Assembly: GCA_051878795.1 (NCBI GenBank)
Contig: JBJEKU010000084.1
Span: 1-41,056, forward strand
DNA: 41,056 nt
Direction of reading: 5' to 3'
From: W1P20-047 sp051878795
Lineage (GTDB): Bacteria > Actinomycetota > Coriobacteriia > Coriobacteriales > Eggerthellaceae
Of this stretch, positions 1 through 7,719 are shown one piece after another. Under the pieces are notes generated by a model. That model was not told the origin of the DNA and made no database searches. It worked only from the letters and a program-made list of their open reading frames with translations. How positions within the stretch are numbered: the stretch's first letter is position 1; the number at the start of each line of letters is the position of its first letter. Both the position numbers and the translations under genes were made by a program.

Positions 1-1083
1 GATGGCGTGGATGCCCCAGGATCCAACGGAGTTGTTCACGGCCATCTGGATCAGGGGGATGCCGTTGAGGGTGGTTGCAAGTTCGGGGTCCTGGACGTAG
101 AACACCATGACCATCATTGCGGAGCAGGAGCAGATGAGCAGGGTGTCGATGTATACGGAAAGCGCTTGGATCAAGCCCTGCTTGACAGGATGGGAAACCG
201 AGGCGGTAGCTGCGGCGTTGGGGGCGGAGCCCATGCCGGCCTCATTGGAGAACAAGCCGCGCTTGATGCCGAGCATGACACAGGATCCTGCGAAGCCGCC
301 GAAAATCGCCTGGAAATCGAAGGCCGAAGCGAAGATGAATGCGAAGACCGCGCCCATTTCGCCGATATTGCTGGCGACGGTGAAGAGGGACAGGAGGATG
401 TAGATAAGCGCCATGATGGGCACGATCACCGAGGTGATGACGGAGATGCGGTGGGCGCCGCCGAAGATGACGAAGGCGGTGAGGACTGCGAGGACGATAC
501 CGACGGAGATCGCCGCCATGGGAGCGGTGGTGCCGTCGGGAGCGGGAATGTAGTACGCCAGGGAGGAAGAGGTGTTGAAGGCCTGCAATCCGTTGAATCC
601 GAAGGCGAAGCACAGGATCAGCAGGATGGCGAAGACGATGCCGAGCCAGCGCTTGCCCAGGGCCTGTTCGATGTAATATGCGGGACCGCCCAAGAAGCCG
701 CCGTCCTTCTTCTTGATCTTCCAAATCTGCGCCAGGGTCGATTCGATGAATGCCGTTGCGGAGCCGATGATGGCCATTGCCCACATCCAGAAGATAGCGC
801 CGGGACCGCCGGTGGCGACAGCGGTTGCGACGCCGGCGATATTTCCCGTGCCGACACGGGATGCGGTGGAAACCATCATCGCCTGGAAGGAGCTGATGGA
901 CTTCTCGCCATCGTTGTGCTTCTTCTCGGTCAGGCTGGTGAACATATCCTTTATGAATCGGATCTGAACGCCGCGGGTGCGCAGTGTGAAATACACGCCT
1001 GCGACGACGAGCATGATCACGAGGATATAGGTGTACATGAAGCCGTCGATCACGCCTGTGATCTCAACGAGCTTGTCGTTCAT
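1..1083 (-). CDS. Alanine/glycine:cation symporter family protein (AGCS), 3' end off the window
   Basis: Probably a secondary transporter that brings alanine or glycine into the cell with Na+. The 361 codons visible from the ATG at 1083 give a hydrophobic protein with AGCS hallmarks: GGPGAIFWMWAM at about residues 92-103, followed by the GSATAFIES stretch, GGPAYYIEQ near 132-140, and a downstream NEAGMGSAP motif. The start follows a purine-rich GAGAGGGG ribosome binding site. The frame stays open to base 1, so the C-terminus is missing; complete family members run about 450-500 residues. It is divergent from the VWA-like operon and has its own promoter with a dyad at 1133-1152. Uptake of alanine or glycine would fit the glycine-reductase operon at the other end of the window, but that link is inference. 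The family is secure, the substrate is not. Confidence 0.9.
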   Translation of the reverse strand, partial: MNDKLVEITGVIDGFMYTYILVIMLVVAGVYFTLRTRGVQIRFIKDMFTSLTEKKHNDGEKSISSFQAMMVSTASRVGTGNIAGVATAVATGGPGAIFWMWAMAIIGSATAFIESTLAQIWKIKKKDGGFLGGPAYYIEQALGKRWLGIVFAILLILCFAFGFNGLQAFNTSSSLAYYIPAPDGTTAPMAAISVGIVLAVLTAFVIFGGAHRISVITSVIVPIMALIYILLSLFTVASNIGEMGAVFAFIFASAFDFQAIFGGFAGSCVMLGIKRGLFSNEAGMGSAPNAAATASVSHPVKQGLIQALSVYIDTLLICSCSAMMVMVFYVQDPELATTLNGIPLIQMAVNNSVGSWGIHAI

Positions 1084-1115
1084 ACTTTCCCCTCTCGTTT
1101 AGGTAAACCTGTAAA

Positions 1116-1152
1116 TATTTATCACAAAACGCACAAAATGTTAACGTTTTGT
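1116..1152 (-). promoter_or_regulatory. Promoter of the AGCS gene with an overlapping 20-nt operator-like dyad
   Basis: Read on the minus strand, TTAACA (1144-1139), a 17-nt spacer and TAAATA (1121-1116) form a credible sigma-A-type promoter pointing at the symporter gene. An imperfect palindrome at 1133-1152 is centred on GTTAAC, with ACAAAA and TTTTGT arms, and it covers the -35 box. This is where a repressor would sit. The cognate regulator is unknown. Confidence 0.5.
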
Positions 1153-1317
1153 TACAAATCACCGTGAAGTTCGCCCCTGGAGACGACCTGGATTCGGGCT
1201 TCCCTGGGATTTCCGAGTTGAAGGGCGGTATCGCAGGGGGTAATGTTGCTTGCGGGGCATCCCTTCGAGGGCGGGCTTTACGCACGCCACTGGACGATCG
1301 AAGAAGGTAGGTGGGGA

Positions 1318-2943
1318 ATGGAGAGGACCGCTCTTGCGGCGCAGGTGGTCGACCTTGCACGCGCGCGCGTGCTATCTAGGAACCACTTCCTTTCGGTGGC
1401 GGTGGGCAGGCTCGGCTTGGAGGCTGCCGTGTTGGGAGAACAGTTCGTAACCGATGGGTACAAGCTCTATTTCGATCCTTCCAGGGTGATTTCCTCGTTC
1501 AAGTCTGCAGGCGATCCGCCTGAGCACGACTTGCTCCATAGTGTGGTGCACTGCTTATTCCTCCATCCCTTCGTGGGCCCTTCCGTGAACCGGCGGTATT
1601 GGGATCTTGCCTGCGATATCGTGGCGGAGCGCGTTGTTGCGGAGCTGATCGGGCAGAGGCCGGGTCGGCGCGGGGCGCATCTTGCGGTCCTGTTGGGGCG
1701 TATCCAGGGGCAATGCCAAGGCCGGGTTTCCGCAGAAGCGTTGTACGCCCGTTTCTGTTCCGGGGATTGGGAGGGGGACTTCGATTCCTGGGTTTCGGCA
1801 TTCCATTCCGATGACCATACTGCGTGGTATGCCTTTTGCGGTTCGGATGATTCCGACGGGAGCGGATCGGGTGCCGAAGCGGGGGAGGGTGGCCGCTTCA
1901 AAGCCGATTCCGGTGGAGCGGAGGAAGGCGACGTTTCGAAGGGTGCTGCGGGAAGCGGGCAGGGAACGCCCGATTCCGGGACGGATTGCGGTGGTGGAGA
2001 ATCCGGCGATCGGCATGCTTCGGCGGAGGCTTCTTCCGAAGGGGATCACGCTGGACGGGATGGCAACCTTGCAGTGTATGGGCAAGGGGATCGTGCGGGA
2101 GACGGAAGCGATTCATACGGGCTTTCGGGTGAAGGCCTTCGGATGAGGAACCTGAACCGCCCTGATGCGCGGGTGCAGATGGAGCAATGGCGCCAGGTGG
2201 CGGTTGCGCTTTCGGTCAACCTCAAGACCATGGGCGCACGCCAGGGAGAGGCGGTGCCCGGCTTCGTGGAGGATTTGGGAAGGGCATCCCAGAAGCGCGA
2301 GGATTACGAATCGTTCCTGCGCCGATTCGCCACCCTTGGCGAGGTGATGCGCCTTTCCGATGACGAATTCGATAGCATTTTCTACACCTTCGGCATGAAG
2401 GTGTACGGGAATATGCCGCTGATCGAGCCCCTCGAGTACCGCGAGGAGAAACGGGTGCGAGAATTCGTCATCGTGATAGACAGCTCGGGAAGCGTGAGCG
2501 GGGACGCCGTGAGGGCGTTCGTCGATACGACCTTCTCCATCCTCCGTTCGACCGAATCGTTTTTCGAGAGGGTGCATCTGCGGATCATCCAATGCGACGC
2601 GCAGGTGCAAAGCGACGACCGTATCGATTCCCCTGACGAGCTTGCCCGCTGGTCTTCCCAGGTTAAAGTCTATGGAGGCGGGGGAACCGATTTCAGGCCC
2701 GCATTCGCCTACGTCGATTCCCTGGTGGAAAACGGCGAATTCGCGAATCTGGGCGGTTTGGTCTATTTTACCGATGGGCAGGGGACGTATCCCCAATGGA
2801 TGCCCTCGTACAAAACGGCGTTCGTCTTCTATGGGGAAGAGCATCTTTCCCAGGAAGTGCCGCCGTGGGCGATCCAGATGGTCCTGGATTCGCAGGCCCT
2901 TGGGGAAGGTGCGGCGGAAAGCATGCAAGGAGTCGTTCGATGA
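1318..2943 (+). CDS. VWA-like protein with a degenerate N-terminal metallopeptidase-like region (DUF2201-type)
   Basis: Likely the VWA partner of the AAA+ ATPase encoded next. The protein has 541 residues with no signal peptide or membrane segment. Residues 1-170 resemble the putative metallopeptidase region that precedes VWA-like domains: HSVVH at 74-78, a third His at 83, then a WDLACD segment at 95-100. The usual HExxH glutamate is replaced by Ser75, so proteolysis is doubtful. Residues 175-275 are a Gly/Ser/Asp-rich linker. The VWA domain (about 380-541) keeps an intact metal-ion-dependent adhesion site: D388-x-S390-x-S392, T457 and D486. I chose ATG 1318, behind GGTAGGTGGGGA, over an upstream in-frame ATG at 1243 with poorer context. 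The stop overlaps the next start as ATGA, indicating translational coupling. The domain call is fairly firm, the function unknown. Confidence 0.8.
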   Translation: MERTALAAQVVDLARARVLSRNHFLSVAVGRLGLEAAVLGEQFVTDGYKLYFDPSRVISSFKSAGDPPEHDLLHSVVHCLFLHPFVGPSVNRRYWDLACDIVAERVVAELIGQRPGRRGAHLAVLLGRIQGQCQGRVSAEALYARFCSGDWEGDFDSWVSAFHSDDHTAWYAFCGSDDSDGSGSGAEAGEGGRFKADSGGAEEGDVSKGAAGSGQGTPDSGTDCGGGESGDRHASAEASSEGDHAGRDGNLAVYGQGDRAGDGSDSYGLSGEGLRMRNLNRPDARVQMEQWRQVAVALSVNLKTMGARQGEAVPGFVEDLGRASQKREDYESFLRRFATLGEVMRLSDDEFDSIFYTFGMKVYGNMPLIEPLEYREEKRVREFVIVIDSSGSVSGDAVRAFVDTTFSILRSTESFFERVHLRIIQCDAQVQSDDRIDSPDELARWSSQVKVYGGGGTDFRPAFAYVDSLVENGEFANLGGLVYFTDGQGTYPQWMPSYKTAFVFYGEEHLSQEVPPWAIQMVLDSQALGEGAAESMQGVVR

Positions 2944-4442
2944 ACATCAAGCAGGCAACGGAGCAGATAAAGGGAGCGATTCGGGCGTACCTTTCCAAAG
3001 ACGGGCATGGCCTGTTCCGCATCCCCTTCCATATGCAGCGTCCGATCATCATGTTCGGACCTCCCGGCGTGGGAAAGACGGCGATCGTCTCCCAGATAGC
3101 GCAGGAAGAGGGCATCAACTTCGTCAGCTACTCGATCACCCATCACACCAGGCAGAGCGCCTTGGGGCTTCCCTTCATCACCACGGAGGAATTCGATGGG
3201 CGGGAATACAGCGTTGCAGACTACACCATGAGCGAGATCATCGCCGCCGTGCATCGGGCGCGGAAGGCGAGCGGGGTAGACGAGGGCATCTTGTTCCTCG
3301 ATGAGGTGAACTGCGTTTCTGAAACCCTGGCACCGGCGATGCTGCAGTTCCTGCAGTACAAGACCTTCGGCATGCATCGGCTTCCCGAGGGTTGGATAAT
3401 CGTGACTGCGGGCAATCCGCCCGAGTACAACCGTGCCGCCCGCGATTTCGACCCTGCGATGCTCGACAGGATGAAACGTATCGATGTGGAGCCCGATCTG
3501 CAGGTTTGGCAGGAATACGCGGCTTCCCATGGGGTGCATCCGGCGGTTACCGCCTTCCTTGATGCGAGCCCCGGGTCCTTTTACGATGTCCGCGCCGGTG
3601 TGCGCGGGGCGAAGCTCGTTACCGCCCGCGGATGGGAGGACCTGTCGCGGATGATCCTCGCCTACGAGGCGGAGGCCATTCCCGTCGACCGCGAGCTCGT
3701 GCGCCAGTACCTGCAAGACGACCGCACCGCGAACGAGTTCTTCGCGTACTACGAGCTTTTCCGGAAATACCGGGATGACTACAAAGTGCCTGCGATCCTT
3801 GCGGGGGAGGCGGAAGAGGATGCGCTGGATCGTGCCCGTGCTGCGCGCTTCGACGAGCGTATCGCCTTGGTGGGCCTGCTGCTCGATGCGGTGCTCTGCC
3901 GGGTACATGACGCGATGGAGTGGGAGTCTGCTGTCAGAATGGTGAGGAACGATCTGGTCGAAGCCAGGGCGGCGCTCGAGGGAAACGATCCGAAGGGCGC
4001 CATCGACGGGTGCATCGCGCTTGCGCGCGACCGTTTCCGAATCTCCCCGTCGTCTTCTGCCGCCGATCGCGAACGGGTCCGGGCGTGCCGTATCGAGATG
4101 CTCGAGTCGCTGAGGGAGGCGGTTATCTCCGCCTGCGCGTGCGGCGATGGTGCTTTCGACGGGGCGCGCGCCGAATACAACCGGATGCTCGGCGAGCATT
4201 CCAGGCGCGTGGAGCGCGCGGTGCTTTCGCTGGATAACGCATTCGCCTTCCTCGACAGCGCCTTCGGCGAGACCTCCCAGGAATCGCTCATCATGACAAC
4301 CAAGCTTTCCGCCGACCCCGTGCTGGTTTCGCTCGTTGCGTCATACGGCAGCGAACAGTACCTGAAGCACAACAAGAGCCTGTTGCTTTCGGAGCGCGGC
4401 CTCGATCTGCTGCGCCAGGTGGAGATGCTCGAAGAGGATTAG
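2940..4442 (+). CDS. MoxR-type AAA+ ATPase
   Basis: A 500-residue cytosolic ATPase whose family typically works as a chaperone-like remodeller with a VWA-domain partner. Walker A GPPGVGKT is at residues 40-47, Walker B ILFLDEVN at 117-124, a sensor-1-like TAGNP at 156-160, and an LDRMKR stretch at about 175-180 carries candidate arginine-finger residues. After about residue 200 the sequence becomes a long charged helical region with no domain I recognise, much longer than in minimal MoxR proteins of about 330 residues. The start overlaps the VWA stop by four bases, which supports a stoichiometric pair. Its substrate cannot be read from sequence. An alternative in-frame start at 2796 lies inside the VWA gene and is unlikely. 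Confidence 0.88.
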   Translation: MNIKQATEQIKGAIRAYLSKDGHGLFRIPFHMQRPIIMFGPPGVGKTAIVSQIAQEEGINFVSYSITHHTRQSALGLPFITTEEFDGREYSVADYTMSEIIAAVHRARKASGVDEGILFLDEVNCVSETLAPAMLQFLQYKTFGMHRLPEGWIIVTAGNPPEYNRAARDFDPAMLDRMKRIDVEPDLQVWQEYAASHGVHPAVTAFLDASPGSFYDVRAGVRGAKLVTARGWEDLSRMILAYEAEAIPVDRELVRQYLQDDRTANEFFAYYELFRKYRDDYKVPAILAGEAEEDALDRARAARFDERIALVGLLLDAVLCRVHDAMEWESAVRMVRNDLVEARAALEGNDPKGAIDGCIALARDRFRISPSSSAADRERVRACRIEMLESLREAVISACACGDGAFDGARAEYNRMLGEHSRRVERAVLSLDNAFAFLDSAFGETSQESLIMTTKLSADPVLVSLVASYGSEQYLKHNKSLLLSERGLDLLRQVEMLEED

Positions 4443-4478
4443 GGTCCTGCGCTCGATTGCAGGGGAAAGGCAGGTTCC

Positions 4479-5510
4479 ATGCTGGAAACAAGGCGGATAG
4501 GATTCTTCACCTTCGAAAGGAATCCCAGGGGTTGGCTGGTCTCGGGATACGAGGGTCCTGAAGCCGACGTGGTCATTCCCGGGGACGTGGATGGCGAGCC
4601 CGTCACCATGGTGGGATCCTACGCTTTCGAGGACAATCAGAGCCTGGTTTCCGTTACGATTCCGGATACCGTCGATTTTCTCGGGAAGTATGCATTCTGG
4701 GGATGTCGCCGTTTGGAGAGGGCGAGGCTTCCCGCCGCCGCAGACAGCCTGAGCCTGGGTTTGTTCATGGGTTGCACTTCGCTTACCGAAGTCGACCTTC
4801 CGGCCGGTCTGGGGTCGATCGGCGACGGGGCATTCAACGGCTGCACTTCGCTTGTCGGTGTTGCCATTCCGCCCAAGGTGTCGGTTATCGGGGACAGTGC
4901 GTTTCGGGGTTGTTCCTCGCTGGCGGCGGTGGAGCTTCCTTATTCCGTGAAGAAGATCTTCCGCAGCGCCTTCCGCGATTGCGAATCGCTTTCGAGCGTG
5001 GTCATCACCGATTCCGTCAAGATGATCGGCCCACGTGCCTTCCAAGGCTGCCCCCGCTTGGACTCCATCTCCATCCTGGGCAATGATATCGACGGCACCT
5101 TGACGGCCTTGAGCGACTACGGCTTCATGCATCTGGTGGCAGATTATGCGGTGCCCCGTCGCTTGATGCCCTTCGACGATGCGAGGCAGATGCTGAGTGC
5201 GCCGAGATTCCCCTATGAGAAGGTGCTTGCAGCGCGCATGCTCGCAGCTTATCCGGAACGTCTCGACGAGGTTGCAGCCAAGCTGGTGCTGATCAGGACC
5301 CTGGCGCAAGCGGGCCTGACTGCCGAGTTGCGGGTCCTCGAGGGGAAGAAGGGCTATTTCACCGAGGCGAATCTGCAGAAATGCATCGAGGCGGCATCGT
5401 CTGCGGGAAGGATCGAGACGGCGGCCTACCTGATGGAGCGCCTTGCGAATGCCAAGGGTGCCCAGGGGGCGTCTTCGAGCGGATTTCGCATGGACGACTT
5501 GGCATTATAG
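4479..5510 (+). CDS. Cytosolic leucine-rich-repeat protein (BspA/LRR_5 type)
   Basis: 343 residues. After an approximately 50-residue head there are seven consecutive repeats of 23 residues (about 50-210). Each begins with a form of AFxGCxSL and continues with a VxIPxxVxxIGxx strand, which is diagnostic of the BspA-like LRR_5 family. Unlike surface BspA proteins it has no signal peptide, lipobox, LPxTG or membrane segment, so it should be cytosolic. The C-terminal 130 residues are helical and end in an ankyrin-like NLQKCIEAA...AAYLMERL stretch. It lies 36 bases after the ATPase gene with no terminator between them, so it is probably the third member of the operon. A role as a recognition or adaptor subunit for the VWA-AAA+ pair is inference. 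Confidence 0.85.
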   Translation: MLETRRIGFFTFERNPRGWLVSGYEGPEADVVIPGDVDGEPVTMVGSYAFEDNQSLVSVTIPDTVDFLGKYAFWGCRRLERARLPAAADSLSLGLFMGCTSLTEVDLPAGLGSIGDGAFNGCTSLVGVAIPPKVSVIGDSAFRGCSSLAAVELPYSVKKIFRSAFRDCESLSSVVITDSVKMIGPRAFQGCPRLDSISILGNDIDGTLTALSDYGFMHLVADYAVPRRLMPFDDARQMLSAPRFPYEKVLAARMLAAYPERLDEVAAKLVLIRTLAQAGLTAELRVLEGKKGYFTEANLQKCIEAASSAGRIETAAYLMERLANAKGAQGASSSGFRMDDLAL

Positions 5511-5717
5511 GATCTGTCCGTACGGTACGCTTCCAAGCATCCCGATAGGGTATTTCCGCCCGAAGGTGGGGCATATCGGATGGCCATGGCAGCATATGGT
5601 TGCGGGGGGAAAGCGCGAGGAGTGCGATCGGGGCCGGCAGGCTACGATGAGCTGCGCGGATATTGTGGAAACTTACGATACCTTGCGGGAAAAGCCCCAT
5701 TGCTGCCTGTTGTCGTA

Positions 5718-5723
5718 TATACT
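5718..5723 (+). promoter_or_regulatory. -10 element of the tRNA-Thr gene
   Basis: TATACT lies 36 bases upstream of the mature tRNA 5' end. No good -35 box is visible at the usual distance. The 207 bases between the LRR gene stop and this box hold no gene and no clear terminator. Confidence 0.4.
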
Positions 5724-5759
5724 TCAAATTCCGCGTTTCGTGAGAACGAGCGCCTTTTC

Positions 5760-5835
5760 GCCAGCGTGGCTCAGTTGGTAGAGCAACGCACTCGTAATGC
5801 GTAGGTCACCGGTTCGAGTCCGGTCGCTGGCTCCA
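5760..5835 (+). tRNA. tRNA-Thr (anticodon CGT)
   Basis: A complete 76-nt cloverleaf. The acceptor GCCAGCG pairs with CGCTGGC, the D arm is GCTC/GAGC, and the anticodon stem ACGCA/TGCGT encloses CTCGTAA with anticodon CGT reading ACG. The T arm is ACCGG-TTCGAGT-CCGGT and the 3' CCA is encoded. Confidence 0.97.
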
Positions 5836-5843
5836 GAACGTAG

Positions 5844-5874
5844 ACGCAGGCCGGACACGGCCTGCGTTTTCTTT
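5844..5874 (+). terminator. Intrinsic terminator of the tRNA-Thr transcript
   Basis: A perfect 10-bp stem ACGCAGGCCG/CGGCCTGCGT with a GACA loop, followed by TTTTCTTT, starts eight bases after the tRNA CCA. Confidence 0.9.
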
Positions 5875-6191
5875 CGTGCGATATATGCGACGAATGGGCT
5901 TCTGGATGTCGCATCTCGTTTGGAAGGTTCCTTCGGGTTTGGTAATCGAGATAACGAGAATGCGGTCATGCTTGATTGTAAAAGTGTTGCAAATTCGTTA
6001 AAAAACGGATTTACCGAACATTTTTGACGAAACAGTGCAGGGATTGATGGATAACTGGCGATGTTGCCTTTTATCTCTTCAAAAAAAACTCCAAATCAAG
6101 CAATATGTAAGTGTGGTTAGCGCCTGATGCGTTTGGGTGGTTTGCATTCCTGCGCCCAGGCTGAATCCTAGAGAAAGAAAGTGAGGTTCAC
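5875..6191 (+). promoter_or_regulatory. Long upstream region of arcA, weak promoter candidate
   Basis: This 317-base AT-richer stretch has no gene I can support. TTGACG at 6024-6029 and TGGATA at 6048-6053 with an 18-base spacer are the best sigma-A candidate, which would give an mRNA leader of about 130 bases. The start codon follows GTGAGG. I see no clear ArgR or FNR box. Confidence 0.35.
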
Positions 6192-7430
6192 ATGAGCGGT
6201 ATTCATGTGACCAGCGAGATCGGCAAGCTGAAGAAGGTTTGCCTGCATCGCCCTGGTGAAGAGCTGCTGAACCTGCCTCCTTTCGAGCTGGAACGCCTTC
6301 TGTTCGATGACGTTCCGTTCCTGGAGGTAGCACAGCAGGAGCACGATACCTTCGCAGAGCTCATGCGCGGCGAAGGCGTCGAGATTCTCTACATCGAGAA
6401 GCTCGTTGCCGAGGTCTTCGATGCCCATCCCGAACTGCGCGACCAGTTCCTGGATCAGTACATCGCTGAAGCCGGTATCGTCAAGGAAGAGTGGAAGCCC
6501 ATCGCCCGCGAAAAGCTGGCTTCCATTTCCGACAACCTGGAATTCGTCAACAAGACCATCGCTGGTCTGGCGAAGTCCGAGGTCGAGCTGCCCTGCTCCG
6601 GCAACACCCTGGCTGGCCTGGCTGGTGCTGGCGACGATAGCGACCTGCTCATCGACCCCATGCCCAACCTGTACTTCCAGCGCGACCCGTTCGCCTGCAT
6701 CGGCAACGGCGTTTCCCTGAACCGTATGTACTCCGTAACCCGCAACCGCGAGACCCTGTACGGCGACTACGTGTTCAAATACCATCCCGAGTACGCAGGC
6801 ACCCCCCGTTGGTTCGACCGCACCGCTGTCAACCACATCGAGGGCGGCGACATCCTGAACCTGAACCGCCATGCTCTGGCTATCGGTATCTCCCAGCGTA
6901 CCCAGGCTGAGGCAATCGATACCATCGCCCAGAACATCTTCTGGAAGTCCGAAGGCTGCGAAATCGAGAAGATCTTCGCCTTCGACATCCCCAACAACCG
7001 CGCAATGATGCATCTTGACACCGTCTTTACCCAGATCGACGTTGACAAGTTCACCATCCATCCTGCGATCATGGGTACCCTGCGCGTATACGAGCTGACC
7101 CGTGGCCAGCGTCCCGGCGAAGTTGCCATCCGCGAGCACTCTGACTCCCTGGAGAAGATCCTGGATTACGCAACCGGCGTTGACGGCGTAAAGCTGATCC
7201 CCTGCGGCGGCGGCGACCCCATCGCAGCAGCACGCGAGCAGTGGAACGACGGTTCCAACACCCTGTGCGTATCCCCCGGCACCATTTGCGTATACCAGCG
7301 CAACACCGTCACCAATGAAGTTCTGGACAAGGAAGGCCTCAACCTGCTGGTCGTTCCTTCCGCAGAGCTGTCCCGTGGCCGTGGCGGCCCGCGTTGCATG
7401 AGCATGCCTTTCGAGCGCGAAGACATTTAG
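6192..7430 (+). CDS. arcA: Arginine deiminase
   Basis: Hydrolyses L-arginine to citrulline and ammonia in the cytosol, the first step of the arginine deiminase energy pathway. The 412 residues match the usual family length. Visible signatures are HRPGEE at 19-24, YFQRDPF, HIEGGDIL, the MHLDTVF segment, and the C-terminal GGPRCMSMP in which C402 is the catalytic nucleophile. Codon choice is strongly biased towards a few C-ending codons, as in the trx genes, suggesting high expression. A strong terminator follows, and the next gene is a YfcC-type carrier, a sensible partner for arginine uptake. arcB and arcC, which would convert citrulline to ATP, carbon dioxide and ammonia, are not in this window. 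Confidence 0.97.
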   Translation: MSGIHVTSEIGKLKKVCLHRPGEELLNLPPFELERLLFDDVPFLEVAQQEHDTFAELMRGEGVEILYIEKLVAEVFDAHPELRDQFLDQYIAEAGIVKEEWKPIAREKLASISDNLEFVNKTIAGLAKSEVELPCSGNTLAGLAGAGDDSDLLIDPMPNLYFQRDPFACIGNGVSLNRMYSVTRNRETLYGDYVFKYHPEYAGTPRWFDRTAVNHIEGGDILNLNRHALAIGISQRTQAEAIDTIAQNIFWKSEGCEIEKIFAFDIPNNRAMMHLDTVFTQIDVDKFTIHPAIMGTLRVYELTRGQRPGEVAIREHSDSLEKILDYATGVDGVKLIPCGGGDPIAAAREQWNDGSNTLCVSPGTICVYQRNTVTNEVLDKEGLNLLVVPSAELSRGRGGPRCMSMPFEREDI

Positions 7431-7480
7431 TCTTTCGCTCTGCAGCGTTAGTGCTTTATACAACTAAAGTGCTCAAAAAT

Positions 7481-7514
7481 GAAAACCCGGGCTCTTTTGC
7501 CTGGGTTTTCTTAA
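7481..7514 (+). terminator. Intrinsic terminator after arcA
   Basis: The stem GAAAACCCGG (7481-7490) pairs with CTGGGTTTTC (7501-7510) with one G-U pair. The U-rich tail is formed by the stem's own T-run, so only arcA should end here. Confidence 0.8.
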
Positions 7515-7623
7515 TATTTATGCAAAATCGGTTCAACGGAATGGTTTCAGAAGCTTGCATTTCAGCTTCAATTTGGTACTTTGGAGACAAGAAAAATCCA
7601 CAGGAAACAGACGATTTCGCGCT

Positions 7624-7666
7624 CTTTGAAACGGCCCGCCTACAGGCGGGTTTTTGCGTTTCAAAG
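7624..7666 (+). promoter_or_regulatory. Terminator-like hairpin nested in a longer hairpin, leader of the YfcC-type gene
   Basis: An inner stem CCCGCC/GGCGGG (7635-7640, 7645-7650) with loop TACA is followed by TTTTT, a canonical terminator core. An outer 10-bp arm pair, CTTTGAAACG (7624-7633) with CGTTTCAAAG (7657-7666), encloses it and traps the T-run. It ends 53 bases before the carrier start, so it may be an attenuator or an RNA-stability element. No binding partner is evident. Confidence 0.5.
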
Positions 7667-7719
7667 AAGGGATTTTGGCAACAGCCTGTGGGAAATGGTT
7701 CTCGTGGAAAAGAGGAAAG

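Noticed and set aside
7..1167. Long plus-strand open frame of 386 codons over the symporter gene
   Set aside because: Its translation is Gly/Asp/His-rich and family-less, while the minus strand encodes a clear AGCS protein in the same place.
5724..5969. Minus-strand frame translating to a DRTRTGDLRIT-type protein
   Set aside because: This is the well-known spurious frame antisense to a tRNA gene, here tRNA-Thr.
6168..7463. 431-codon minus-strand frame over arcA
   Set aside because: Antisense shadow of a strongly codon-biased gene. The protein has no family character.
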